A stretch of DNA of 64,000 bases from Sepiola atlantica (taxonomy: Eukaryota > Mollusca > Cephalopoda > Sepiida > Sepiolidae). Under the pieces are notes generated by a model. The model searched no databases and was not told the origin of the DNA. It saw only the letters and a program-made list of their open reading frames with translations. The stretch covers positions 52,911,560 through 52,975,559 of the forward strand of contig OY744528.1 of the NCBI GenBank assembly GCA_963556195.1, read 5' to 3'. Of the stretch, positions 46,682 to 56,935 are shown piece after piece (positions within the stretch are counted from its first letter, which is position 1; every line of letters starts with the position of its first letter). The position numbers and the translations under genes are program-made.

Positions 46682-46793
46682 TTTGGTACTGGTACAGCTT
46701 TTGAACCGGACAAAAACCGACGAGCTTAGAATTCGGGTTTTAAAAAAAAACAGATCGGTTTTTGTCCGGTTCAAAAGCTGTACCAGTGCCAAA
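46682..46793. mobile_element. 39-bp-arm inverted repeat
   Basis: TTTGGTACTGGTACAGCTTT plus TGAACCGGACAAAAACCGA is inverted against TCGGTTTTTGTCCGGTTCAA plus AAGCTGTACCAGTGCCAAA, with one or two mismatches and a 34-bp loop. Possible small foldback insertion. Confidence 0.8.
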
Positions 46794-46799
46794 CTTTTG

Positions 46800-47782
46800 A
46801 GTCAGTGTGTAGTATGTATCTTGCGGCCGATACATGATAAAATGCCTACTTATTAGTGGATAGATACCTCATAGATAAACTTCACAACAAATATAAGGGT
46901 GGCAGTAAAATGATATAACCTGAAATCATTTTATGATATATAAAAACTTTTGGAAAACATATATTTGAAAATATTGGCATTACTTAAGACTATTTTAAAA
47001 TCAAAGATCACAACATTTATGCACATGTTGTTTATTTTATTACATGTGTTTGATAAAAGAAATAGGTCATTACTCTTCTTTTGTAAATGTGATTTCTTTA
47101 TAAAAAAGACGTGTTTTAGTGTCGAGTGACTCTATACGTAGTTTGTAATTTGTATTGCAGAGAAAGTGGTTTTATTGGAAGGAAGATAATAAAAATATTA
47201 TAAAGAAATAATTCAATATTTTTTTAAATATGAATACAAACTGAATTCAGTGTCAAAAATATATAAGTAAAATAAGATTAGACTTTGGGCATAAAATGTG
47301 CGAGAAAGATGACAGGCCTATAATTTAAAGTTGTATTTCTTACGTTGTTCATGATAACAATTGTGTCTAAAACGTAACGTATTTTCACATTTACTTTCCC
47401 TATAGTATATACTAGATGAAGTACCCATCGTCAACAGGCAATAGATTACAATTGAAATCTAAAACGACCATCCTTACATCTCTTTATAGATCAAAGTTTA
47501 GTATCTATTTTCAGCATCATAGCGACATCAGATGTTTTACTATCGACGAAAATATTGCATGAAAATACGATAATGCAAAATTACAACTGTATATTACAGA
47601 ATATTAATTTATTATAAGCTGTTTATCAAATAAATATGCAAATCAAGAATACCTAAAGCTGCTTGTGGGTGTCTGCAGATTACTAAATATACGGTATTTT
47701 AAAATCTTATGTTGCATCATAGAATTAAATAAGCATAAGCTGTTTTGAGGTGAGGATCGATGTGAAGAAAACTTTCACATTA

Positions 47783-47821
<39 letters not shown>

Positions 47822-49362
47822 ATATTTAAAATCTGAAAACAAAACAGAAGTCAATGTACACACTTATCAATGTACAATGTACAGACTTCTACATTGATAC
47901 GTTTTTATTTTGTATATTTGCTGGTCGATTTTCTCGGCATGAGCAATAAATATAATTATCATATACACATCTCACTACAAACAGCAAGATTTTTTTCCAA
48001 ACTGAATGTGTAAAACTTGACTGGAGGGATAGAAAGCGGATTGACTTTTTCCCCTTTTAAAGGTAGCAAAACTTTAATTTGGTATTCTATGTGAGGAAAC
48101 ACATTTAAGTTAATCAGGTCAGCAGTTGAAGTGAGTTCTATTGCTTAATAAGCAGAAATTAATATTCATTAATATTCATTTCTTGCAGACATATTTATTG
48201 TTATTCTTGTGATCGTAGGAATTTCTGGGCTCATTGGTCCTCGATCAATTGCTTTCATTTTCAAAATTGGAGTCTCGCCAAGAGAATAGCTATTGACAGG
48301 TTTCATTTGTACTTGTTTGTCATCATGTTAGTTGGAAGGTAATATGAAAAGGGCTTATAAAAAAATTAAAATATGTTAATATTAAAGAGTAGAATAAACA
48401 AACCGAATTCAAACTCAATCTATTACACCCATCCACTCTGCAACGAAAGGCCTATACCCACCTCCTCTATGTTTAGACAACAAGAACTTTTGATCCTTGT
48501 AAAGTTGATTCAGTCAATTCCTTTTGAGTAGTGAATAATGGATAATGTCAGGAATTCTCCTGGTTGCAAACTTGCAACATATGTCATATTGCATGAAATA
48601 GTGATGGTCAACACTATACAGTGCCTCATTACTCATTACTCTTGGCAGAAGTCATGAAATGAAATTATAGAGCAGTATTTTCTAGCATAAGAACAATTTT
48701 ATTTATTTCTATATTTTTCTTTGTCTGATGACATATAATGCTAGAGAGCTTTAGGAAAACGCAAAACAATGTGAACAATCAGAAAAATGTTTGAATGTCT
48801 TGTAATAATGTCAAATCAATTCCACTGATGCCAACTCATAAACGAGTCAATATCGTTTAGATCTGATATTTTTATGCAAAGAAAAATGTGAGAAAATTTT
48901 TTTTATGAATTAATAATCTAAATTGAGATTATGTTAGCGTTCGGAGTGCAACCTGATTTATGGCAAATTGTACAGAATATAAAATACTCGACCAAGAACA
49001 GAAAAGCCTGTTTCATATACTGACTCGAATTTTAAAGTTGATTTTTAAAAAAGAAGAGTTATTTAAGAGATATTTGTTTAATTTTTAAAATGTTGTATTT
49101 ATTTTGTTACTGCAGGGTTTTGTTAGGAACCAATTATGGAAACTGAACATAGCCAGTGTCAATGATCGATTCAGTTTAAGCGAAAAATTACGACTAAAAT
49201 TAAACCTGAAAACATATTTGATATTCCATAAGCAAATGTAATAATTCATGCTGGAAAAAGAAAAGTAACTCTTTTAGATAATAAAAGAATACATTAATAG
49301 TCATTACTGACAGGGGGACACTTTTTATTGAGTTATATATGTATTCATTTGCATGCATGCAC
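46800..49362. other. No gene recognised
   Basis: AT-rich sequence with (TA)n at 47,787-47,815. Nothing coding was recognised in this 2.5 kb. Confidence 0.55.
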
Positions 49363-49510
49363 ACCCGGCGTTGCCCAGAAATGAATTAGGACTTTCGTCT
49401 ACTCCCCTTCTCAGCTCTGAACACCATATTGCCATGTTTATTCTTATTTTTTTAAGTTCTGTATTGTTTAATTTTAAAGTTATGAATAAAATAGAATAAA
49501 ACGTTGTTTT
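49363..49510 (-). mobile_element. Helitron-like element end and body fragment
   Basis: On the minus strand CATTTCTGGGCAACGCCGGG plus TGTGC is the GC-rich terminus. The adjacent body (CAGCTCTGAACACCATATTG, TTTATTCTTATTTTT on the plus strand) matches 14,370-14,430. No replicase domain. Confidence 0.5.
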
Positions 49511-49689
49511 TTCTGTTCATTGATTTAATAGACACAGACACCAGAACATTATAGTAAAACATCTTAATACAAAATTGATACCACCATTGGATTTTTTTGT
49601 AAAATTTTACTCAAAAAGAGTTGTGTTTGCTATTGACATATCGGTTTGTTTTTAATTGCATCCTTGGACAAAGAATCAGATACACCATA

Positions 49690-49900
49690 AATATGTTTGT
49701 TTTTCTTATTTCTATTTAGTCTTTTCCCTCTTTCTGTTTTTGGTTTTCTTTTTTTTTTTCTCTATACCCTTTCTTTTCCTTTCTTCTCTTTCCTTTTCCG
49801 TTTTTAATTTCTTTTTTCTTTCTTTTTCCTCTTTTTAGTTTTTCACTTTCTTTCCCCCTTTCTTTTGCTCTTTTCTTTTTCTTTCTTTTTTTATTCTCAC
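49690..49900. repeat. TTTC-rich low-complexity tract
   Basis: Polypyrimidine plus strand; it explains the Lys/Arg/Glu-rich frame on the minus strand at 49,716-49,958. Confidence 0.9.
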
Positions 49901-50244
49901 ATTTTGTAAGCAAAGAATAAACTTTTCTATATTCATAAGAAAATGTTGACTCTAGCAAAATTTAACTAAATTTAAAGAATGATAATATTTAGCAAATTTT
50001 ATAAAAGAAATAAAAACCAAGTTATTTTTAACATTTTTGTTTGAACAACGCACAAAGTGTAAACGGGTACTTTAGATAAAAACTTATAATTCTGTTTTAT
50101 TTTTGATTGAAATTTTACTTACACCAAAAATAGTACATTTTAGTTGACAGTTAATTTAAAATGATAAACATTATGTCATTTTGTATGAAGCATTATAGAC
50201 AATCTTAATCAGCTTAATATGAAAATAATATTGTAAAATAATTA
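49901..50244. other. No feature recognised
   Basis: AT-rich lead-in to the 27-bp array. Confidence 0.5.
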
Positions 50245-52015
50245 TAGTACAATTAATATTGAAAACATTCGTATTACAAATATTATTGAAAAAATTCGTA
50301 TTACAAATATTATTGAAAAAATTTGTATTACAAATAATATTAAAAACATTCGTATTACAAATAATATTGAAAACATTTGTATTACGAATAATATTGAAAA
50401 CATTCGTATTACAAATAATATTGAAAACATTCGTATTACAAATAATATTGAGAACATTCGTATTACAAATAATATTGAAAACATTTGTATTACAAAGAAT
50501 ATTGAAAACATTCGTATTACAAAGAATATTGAAAACATTCTTATTACAAATAATAATTAAAACATTCGTATTACAAATAATATTGAAAACATTTGTATTA
50601 CAAATAATATTGAAAACATTTGTATTACAAATAATATTGAAAACATTTGTATTACAAATAATGTTGAAAACATTTGTATTACAAATAATCTTGAAAACAT
50701 TAGTATTACAAAAAATATTTAAAACATTCGTATTACAAATAATATTGAAAACATTCGTATTACAAATATTATTAAAAAACATTCGTGTTACAAATAATAT
50801 TGAAAACATTCACGTTACAAATAATATTTAAAACATTCGTGTTACAAATAATATCGAAAACATTCATGTTACAAATAATATTTAAAACATTTGTATTACA
50901 AATAATGTTGAAAACATTCGTATTACAAATAATATTGAAAACATTTGTATTACAAATAATATTGAAAACATTCTTATTACAAATAATGTTTAAAACATGT
51001 ATATTATAAATAATCTTGAAAACATGTGTATTACAACAAATATTTAAAACATTCGTATTACAAATAATATTGAAAACATTCGTATTACAAATATTATTAA
51101 AAACATTCGTGTTACAAATAATATCGAAAACATTCATGTTACAAATAATATTTAAAACATGCGTATTACAAATAATATTGAAAACATTCGTATTACAAAT
51201 AATATTGAAAACATTTGTATTACAAATAATATTGAAAACATTCTTATTACAAATAATGTTTAAAACATGTATATTATAAATAATCTTGAAAACATGTGTA
51301 TTACAACAAATATTTAAAACATTCGTATTACAAATAATATTGAAAACATTCGTATTACAAATATTATTAAAAACATTCGTGTTACAAATAATATCGAAAA
51401 CATTCATGTTACAAATAATATTTAAAACATGCGTATTACAAATAATATTGAAAACATTCGTATTACAAATAATATTGAAAACATTTGTATTACAAATAAT
51501 ATTACAAAACATTCGTATCATAAATAACATTGAAAACGTTATTATTACAAATAATATTGAAAACATTTGTATTACAAATGATATTTAAAACATTCGTATT
51601 ACAAATAATATTAAAAACATTCTTATTACAAATAATATTAAAAACATACGTATTACAAATATTATTGAAAACATTTGTATTACAAATATTATTGAAAACA
51701 TTTGTATTACAAATAATATTGAAAAATACTTATTACAAATGATATTGAAAAGATTCGTATTACAAATAATATTGAAAACATTCGTATTACAAATAATATT
51801 GAAAACATTTGTATTACAAATAATATTGAAAACATTTGTATTACAAATAATATTGAAAACATTCGTGTTACAAATAATATCGAAAACATTCATGTTACAA
51901 ATAATGTTGAAAACATTCGTATCATAGATAATATTGAAAACATTCGTATTTCAAATAATATTGAAAACATTCGTATCATAGATAATATTGCAAACATTCT
52001 TATTACAAATAATAG
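50245..52015. repeat. 27-bp minisatellite, ~65 copies, with 270-bp higher-order repeat
   Basis: The unit is GAAAACATTCGTATTACAAA plus TAATATT. A ten-unit block marked by AACATGTGTATTACAACAAA occurs at about 51,020 and again at 51,290, exactly 270 bp apart with the same variants, so a higher-order duplication exists. Frames on both strands (up to 264 codons) have a nine-residue period and are artefacts. Confidence 0.97.
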
Positions 52016-52206
52016 AGAGAACGTTTTCTGTTTTTTTATAAACTTTAAATTTAATTCAAGTTAGTTTTGGTTTCCGCTTTCATAATTTCATAAATTTATT
52101 TTTACATGCCAATATTTTTATTGCATGAAACTGTTCAATTATTTGAACTTTTTAAAGTATTAATCGACAAACTCGATATGCAGTAGGTGTTGTGTAGATA
52201 TCCAAG

Positions 52207-52740
52207 AGATATATCGATATTATTCAGCGATCTGATAAGAAAATTTAAAAGAACTGCTCCTAAAAGCAATTATATATACTTACGTCTCCTGGTGAATCTT
52301 CATGGCTTCTTAGTCAGAAAAAGAAACTCAATGTTAAACAAGGTGGAACTGTAACGCCTGTTTCTGAGTCAAACTAACCCTAACCCTCCAATCCCATTGT
52401 CTACAGTTGTCAGACACATGAAGAAACACAGCAGAGAAGAGAAGAGTGCAGTTCTATTCGGTCATGTCACTGATGCTATCGGAATGTTTGACATGTCTTA
52501 AGTGAAGATATGTGCCCTGCATATGACAGTGCAAGCCCGTGGTCAAGTGCTGAATAGCGGGGAAAAGATCATGTCTTTTGATCAGATGACTGTCAAGACC
52601 TTCAAGGGAGACAGCACCATCCTTACTTCGATCCTTCTCTTCGTGTTCCCTACAGTCATGTCAAACCCTATATATGAGCTAAGTGCTGTAACTTTGAAGT
52701 AACAAGAAGCCACAGAAAGATAAGTGGTTACAAAAATTAA
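52207..52740 (+). pseudogene. Ribosomal protein L18 (eL18) processed pseudogene
   Basis: Without any intron, the plus strand follows eL18 almost from its start: RTAPKSNYIYLRLLVNLHGF, LVRKRNSMLNKV, PPIPLSTVVRHMKK, SREEKSAVLFGHVTDAIGMF, VKICALHMTVQARGQVLN, EKIMSFDQMTVKT, then SHVKPYI, ending exactly in SGYKN plus stop at 52,740. There are in-frame stops after NKVEL, after FDMS and after KPYI, a frameshift near 52,238, and a deletion of about a dozen codons near 52,640 (between the TILTS and SHVKPYI parts). The normal protein, about 188 residues, is part of the 60S subunit. Absence of introns over the full length points to retrocopying, presumably by a LINE. No clear poly(A) remains. Confidence 0.9.
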
Positions 52741-53540
52741 AACTTTAATTTTCTTCAGTTAAAGAATGAAGTTTCAACTTTTCTTCTCTCAGAAAATTTG
52801 ATTGGCGATAAATGCAATCTGCATCGTCCATGCCCTAGTTATTTTTTTACAAGTCTCTTCTCTTTTTCACATTTAGAATAGTTTATTTGTACTATATCGT
52901 TTTTTGCAGGTATGTGCTATCGAGGGAACAAGTGGCATTATATATCAACAATACGTATTGCTTTTAGCATTCATTGAATAACGATTGCTATTTTACCATA
53001 AGCTGGAGGGAAAACAGGTTTCATACTTTTCCCAATAGTATTTGTGCATAAGTGAATATAATTGTAAGAGATACAATTTGATTTAAACTCCACAGTCAAT
53101 GTCTGAAACAATTCACTTTGCTTCACTTAATCTCAGTCTCAATATATATAAGGCAAAAATCTGTGTGTGTGTGTGTGTGTAATGCAAACACTTTTAAAAT
53201 ACTCAACAAACACTCCCAAATTAGGTATTATTTTAACCGGCATAACCCCGGGAAAATAATATCCAAAAAATATTTTAAAAGATTCATTTTTGGAGGATCA
53301 AGTAGCCATTTTTTCGTTTAATGTGATCACGATTTTTAATGTTATCTTGTGCACATGACATCATATGGGATAGGTATTTTTTGATAGGTACATGACGTCA
53401 TAGTGATAGGTTTGAATATTATTTTTATGCCATCGTCACATTATTATTGTTTTTTTGCGTTTCTCTTCTGACTATTGCCCTCATCAAAGAGAGGGGAATA
53501 AAAAAGGGTGATTTTAGTATAGCTCTGGAGGCCTCCTTGT
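52741..53540. other. No gene recognised
   Basis: AT-rich sequence with (TG)n at 53,162-53,180. Confidence 0.55.
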
Positions 53541-53559
53541 ATTTGGCGTTGTCCGGGAA
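53541..53559 (-). mobile_element. Helitron-like 3' end motif (diverged)
   Basis: On the minus strand TTCCCGGACAACGCCAAAT matches the terminal hairpin motif of the family. Confidence 0.4.
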
Positions 53560-53583
53560 TAAGACAATACAATGTTAACAACG

Positions 53584-53753
53584 TTCTATTGTCATTATTA
53601 TCGGTCAAAGGGAGAAGTTAAGCAATGCATATCCTGGTCAGTACTAAATGGGTGACGATTTAGGATGACCAGGTGCTGTAAAATCGAGGTTAAGCAACGC
53701 GTATCCTGGCAAGTATAAAATGGATGACTATTTGGGAAGACCAGGTGCGATAC
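53584..53753 (+). pseudogene. Two tandem 5S rRNA-like 3' halves
   Basis: Copy 1 (to 53,682) reads AGTTAAGCAATGCATATCCT, GGTCAGTACTAAATGGGTGA and GACCAGGTGCTGTA. Copy 2 (53,684-53,753) reads GGTTAAGCAACGCGTATCCT and GAAGACCAGGTGCGATA. Both follow the 5S consensus GTTAAGCAACG ... TGGTCAGTACTTGGATGGGTGA ... ACCAGGTGCTGTA. The 5' half is weak or missing, so these are relics or parts of 5S-derived repeats. Confidence 0.75.
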
Positions 53754-53754
53754 A

Positions 53755-54770
53755 ATAAAAGTTACGTCCGTCCTTCCGTCCGTCCAGCTACGTCCATCTG
53801 TCCGTCGAGCTACGTCCGTCCGTCAATCCGTCAATCTATGTCCGTCCGTCTGTCAACCTACGTTCGACAGTCCGTCCGGCCGTCCGTCCAGCTACATATG
53901 TCCGTCCGTCTGTCCAGCTACAACCGTCCGTCCATCTGTCCACCTACGTCCGTCTGCCAATCTGTCCACCTACGTCCGTCTGTCCAGCTACGCTCGTCCG
54001 TTTGTCCGTTCAGCTACGTCTGTCTGTCCGTCCAGCTCCGCCCGTCTGTCAATCCGTCCACCTACGTCCGTCCGTCTGTCCACCCACGTTCGTACGTCTG
54101 TCCGTCAGTTCGTCCGTCCGTCCAACTACATCAATCCATCCGTCCGTGCAGCTACATCCATCCGTCCGTCCGTCAATCAAGCTTAGTCCGTCCGTCCAGC
54201 TACGTCTGTCCGTCCGTCCAGCTACGTCTGTCCGTCCATCCAGCTACGTCTGTCCTTCCAGCTACGTCCGTCTGTCCGTCCAGCTACGTCCGACCGTCCA
54301 TCCATCCATCCAGCTATGTCCGTTTGTCCATCCGACCGTTCGTCCAGCTATATATGTCTGTTTGTCAATCCAGGTACGTCTGTCCATCTGTCCGTCCAGC
54401 TACGTCCGTTCGTCCAGCTACGTCCGCCCGTCAATCCGTTCATCTACGTTCCTCCGTCCATCTGTCCAGCTACGTCTGTCCAGCTACGTCTGTCCTTCCA
54501 GCTACGTCTGTCTGTCAGTCCAGCTACGCCCGTCCGTCCAGCTACGCAAGTCCGTCCGCCCAGCTACGTCCGTCTGTCCATCCGTTCGCCCGTCAATCAA
54601 GCTACGTCCGTCTGTCAGCTACGTTTGTCTGTCCGTTTAGCTATGCCCGTCTGTCCGTCAATCCAGCTACGTATCTCCGTCCGTCACGCTACGTCCGTCC
54701 GTCAATCCGTCCATCTGTCCACCTACGTACAGCTGTCCAGCTACGTCCGCCCGTCTTTCCTGCTTTCTTT
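53755..54770. repeat. CCGT-based minisatellite (GTCCGTCCAGCTAC type)
   Basis: About 1 kb of TCCGTCCGTC and TCTGTCCAGCTACGTCCGTC variants with no fixed period; (CCGT)n runs alternate with CAGCTACGTC spacers. All three frames are open over long stretches (363 codons in one), which is a sign of composition rather than coding. It is GC-richer than its surroundings. Confidence 0.95.
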
Positions 54771-54892
54771 TTCTCATCAGTAATCTTAATAAAAATTAGT
54801 AATATAATTAAGTAAAGACCTTTAAAACAAAATCCATGCCAGTTCACAAAGCATATTTAAACTCAAGGGAGAAAATTACGTAAAAACTTCAG

Positions 54893-54940
54893 CCAGAACA
54901 GATACTACATTTTTATCTTAGCCAAACGGCCGGGTAGCTA
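54893..54940 (-). pseudogene. U2 snRNA 5'-region relic
   Basis: The minus strand reads CGGCCGTTTGGCTAAGATAA then AAATGTAGTATCTGTTCT, matching U2 snRNA bases about 10-45 (CGGCCTTTTGGCTAAGATCA, AGTGTAGTATCTGTTCT) with few changes. U2 pairs with the intron branch point through GTAGTA. The similarity stops abruptly after TGTTCT, so this is a fragment, not a gene. Confidence 0.75.
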
Positions 54941-55073
54941 GAAAAAATGTTTGCAAATATTTATTTTCCAAATTGCTGACTCATTCTTCCAGAAATACCG
55001 TCATTGTGAGACGATTTTTTCATATTATTATTCTTTATTTTCATCTGTTAAGACAAGGTCTTTTGTTGTAAAT

Positions 55074-55130
55074 CAGAGTTAAGCAACGCATATCCCGGCT
55101 ATTACTAAATGGGTGACAATTTTGGAACAA
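55074..55130 (+). pseudogene. 5S rRNA-like fragment
   Basis: GAGTTAAGCAACGCATATCC and CTATTACTAAATGGGTGACA follow the 5S middle and 3' region. It resembles the copies at 53.6 kb (shared CGCATATCC in place of the usual sequence), so all three belong to one subfamily. Confidence 0.65.
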
Positions 55131-55259
55131 TAACAAAACTGGTTCTTTGATATGACTGAGGCACCTCCAACAACATATTTAAACATGAGTATCAAAGCTG
55201 GTTCTTTGATATAGTGTAGGTTCTGCGTTCGTGCTTGACATCCAAAACAAGAACTACGT

Positions 55260-56080
55260 TTTAGTTTTTTGAACTAAAAATATGTCTTTGGGTGGGGAAA
55301 AGTAAACAATTTTGGGGGTGATGGGAAGGGATTTTTTTTTAACAAAAAATATTTCTTTGGGTCGGGGAGAGTAAAAAAATAAAGGGGGGGAGGGGGAATG
55401 TTTTTTTAACTGAAGATATTTCTTTAGAAAAAAATGGGGGAGTGTACATTTTTTTTTCTTACAAAAAATAAATATTTTTAGGAGAGTTGACGTAGGTAAA
55501 AAAAAATGCGGGGGGTGAGAGAATTTTTTTTTAAATCCTGGTTTTTGTCAATTTTTTATTTCTTTTTGCTTTTCTTCGCAAATTTTGATGTTTTGTGATG
55601 GCTTATTTTTAGTTTTTTCATGTTTTTGTCAATGTTTTTTGTTTTTCTGTTCTTTGGCGCCAATTTAGATGTTTTTTTAATGCTTTTTCATGTTTTGGTC
55701 AATGTATTTTCTTTTTTTGGTTCTTTTGGTGACAATTTTGATGTTTAAAAAAATTTTTTTGTATTTTATTTGGTTTTTCACGTTTTTCACGTTTTTTGCC
55801 ACTTTGGCACCAATTTTGATGGTTTTTGATGATTTTTTGTTTTTTATATGTTTTTTTGATGTTATGATTTTATGTTTTTTGTCAATTTTTTTGTTTTGTT
55901 TTTTTGCGCAGGTTTTGATATTTTTTGATAGCTTTTTTTATGTTTATCATGTTTTTTGTCAATGTTTTTTTAAGCTCTTTAGCGCAAATTTTGAGGTTTT
56001 TGGGGTTTTTTTAAAAAAGTTTTTTTAATGTTTTTGTCATTTTTTTTGTTTTTGTTTTTGTTTATTGGTGCTTTTTGGTC
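55260..56080. repeat. T/G-rich degenerate tandem repeats
   Basis: 55,270-55,530 has repeats around TATTTCTTTGGGTCGGGGAG. 55,540-56,070 has degenerate units of about 75-80 bp around TGTTTTTTGTCAATTTTTTT and GGCGCCAATTTTGATG. The frame at 55,690-56,028 is a composition artefact. Confidence 0.85.
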
Positions 56081-56149
56081 ATCTATAACAGAGCGCCAGA
56101 TCGAGATACAGCCAGATCTGGACGCGTCAGATGATTATCCGACGAAGTG

Positions 56150-56402
56150 TAGCGGTTGTGTAGTATCTGTTCTATTGTCATGATACATCCTTCCAGGCAT
56201 TACCTCCTCCTCTTTTGAGAGATAGGGAGTTAGTGTAGTATCTATTCTGTTGTCATGATACCATCCTCCCAGGCATTTCATCCTCATTTTTTGAGAGATG
56301 TGGAGTTAGTGTAGTATCTGTTCTGTTGTCTGATACCATTTTCCCAGACATTACCTCCTCCTTCTTGAGAGGTATGGAGGTGATGTAGTATCTGTTCTGC
56401 TT
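56150..56402 (+). repeat. ~75-bp tandem array with U2-snRNA-like segment
   Basis: GTAGTATCT begins at 56,160, 56,235, 56,311 and 56,385 (spacings 75, 76, 74). The unit is GTAGTATCTGTTCTGTTGTC, ATGATACCATCCTCC, then CAGGCATTACCTCCTCC and a GAGAGAT...GGAGTTAGT part. The first half resembles U2 bases from the branch-point site with an internal deletion (GTAGTATCTGTTCT ... TGATACGTCCTC). It is the inverse of the array at 30,869-31,265. A Helitron-like 3' end follows 34 bp downstream. Confidence 0.65.
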
Positions 56403-56435
56403 CCAACTAGCAAAAATATGTGAACGAAGAGAGAG

Positions 56436-56465
56436 CCTCGGGCAACGCCGGGTAGCCCTACTAGT
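56436..56465 (+). mobile_element. Helitron-like 3' end (best copy)
   Basis: CCTCGGGCAACGCCGGGTAG, then CCCTACTAGT. A GC-rich imperfect hairpin is followed by a CTAGT terminus, the arrangement of rolling-circle (Helitron) 3' ends. The U2-like array just upstream would then be internal tandem repeats of the element. Confidence 0.55.
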
Positions 56466-56833
56466 AATACATAATTATTGATATGTTTAAAATAAAATGT
56501 TGCATTGTATACATAAAGTTTTTGCAAATAGTACACTACTTATCTACGAATTATTCAACTGGAGGGGGCAGGCAAGCCGAGTGAAGCTCTGCAAAGAATG
56601 ATTTCAGCAGATCTTTTTTTGCCTTTACTTAAAATGTTGTTCGAAAAGATTCATCTTGCCTATGATCAAAAAATAATATAACAAAATCAGAATGTGCAAG
56701 GTTCACAACAGAAATTGCACTCGCAACTTTTCACAGTAAATGTTACTGCATATACGCTAAACATAAATTTTGTCAAACTTGCACTTGTTTAAGAATCGCT
56801 ATGCTGTTATATTTGCCCATTTCTATTATTATT

Positions 56834-56935
56834 ATGAAATTTATTAAAATTAAATAATTATGGAATTTATTCAAATTAAATAATTATGGAATTTATTCAA
56901 ATTAAATAATTATGGAATTTATTCAAATTAAATAA
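56834..56935. repeat. 26-bp minisatellite, 4 copies
   Basis: Unit AATTATGGAATTTATTCAAA plus TTAAAT. Confidence 0.95.

Noticed and set aside
50171..51893. Long repetitive frames on both strands
   Set aside because: 27-bp tandem array; both strands are open with a nine-residue period.
52374..52390. Telomere-like TAACCCTAACCC
   Set aside because: In frame it is the Asn-Pro-Asn-Pro-Pro part of the L18 pseudogene (normally Asn-Arg-Pro-Pro).
53724..54815. 363-codon Ser/Pro/Arg-rich frame resembling a mucin-like protein
   Set aside because: CCGT-based minisatellite; all three forward frames are open, so composition explains it.
55690..56028. 112-codon Phe-rich frame resembling a membrane protein
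   Set aside because: T-rich degenerate tandem repeats produce Phe/Leu runs by composition.
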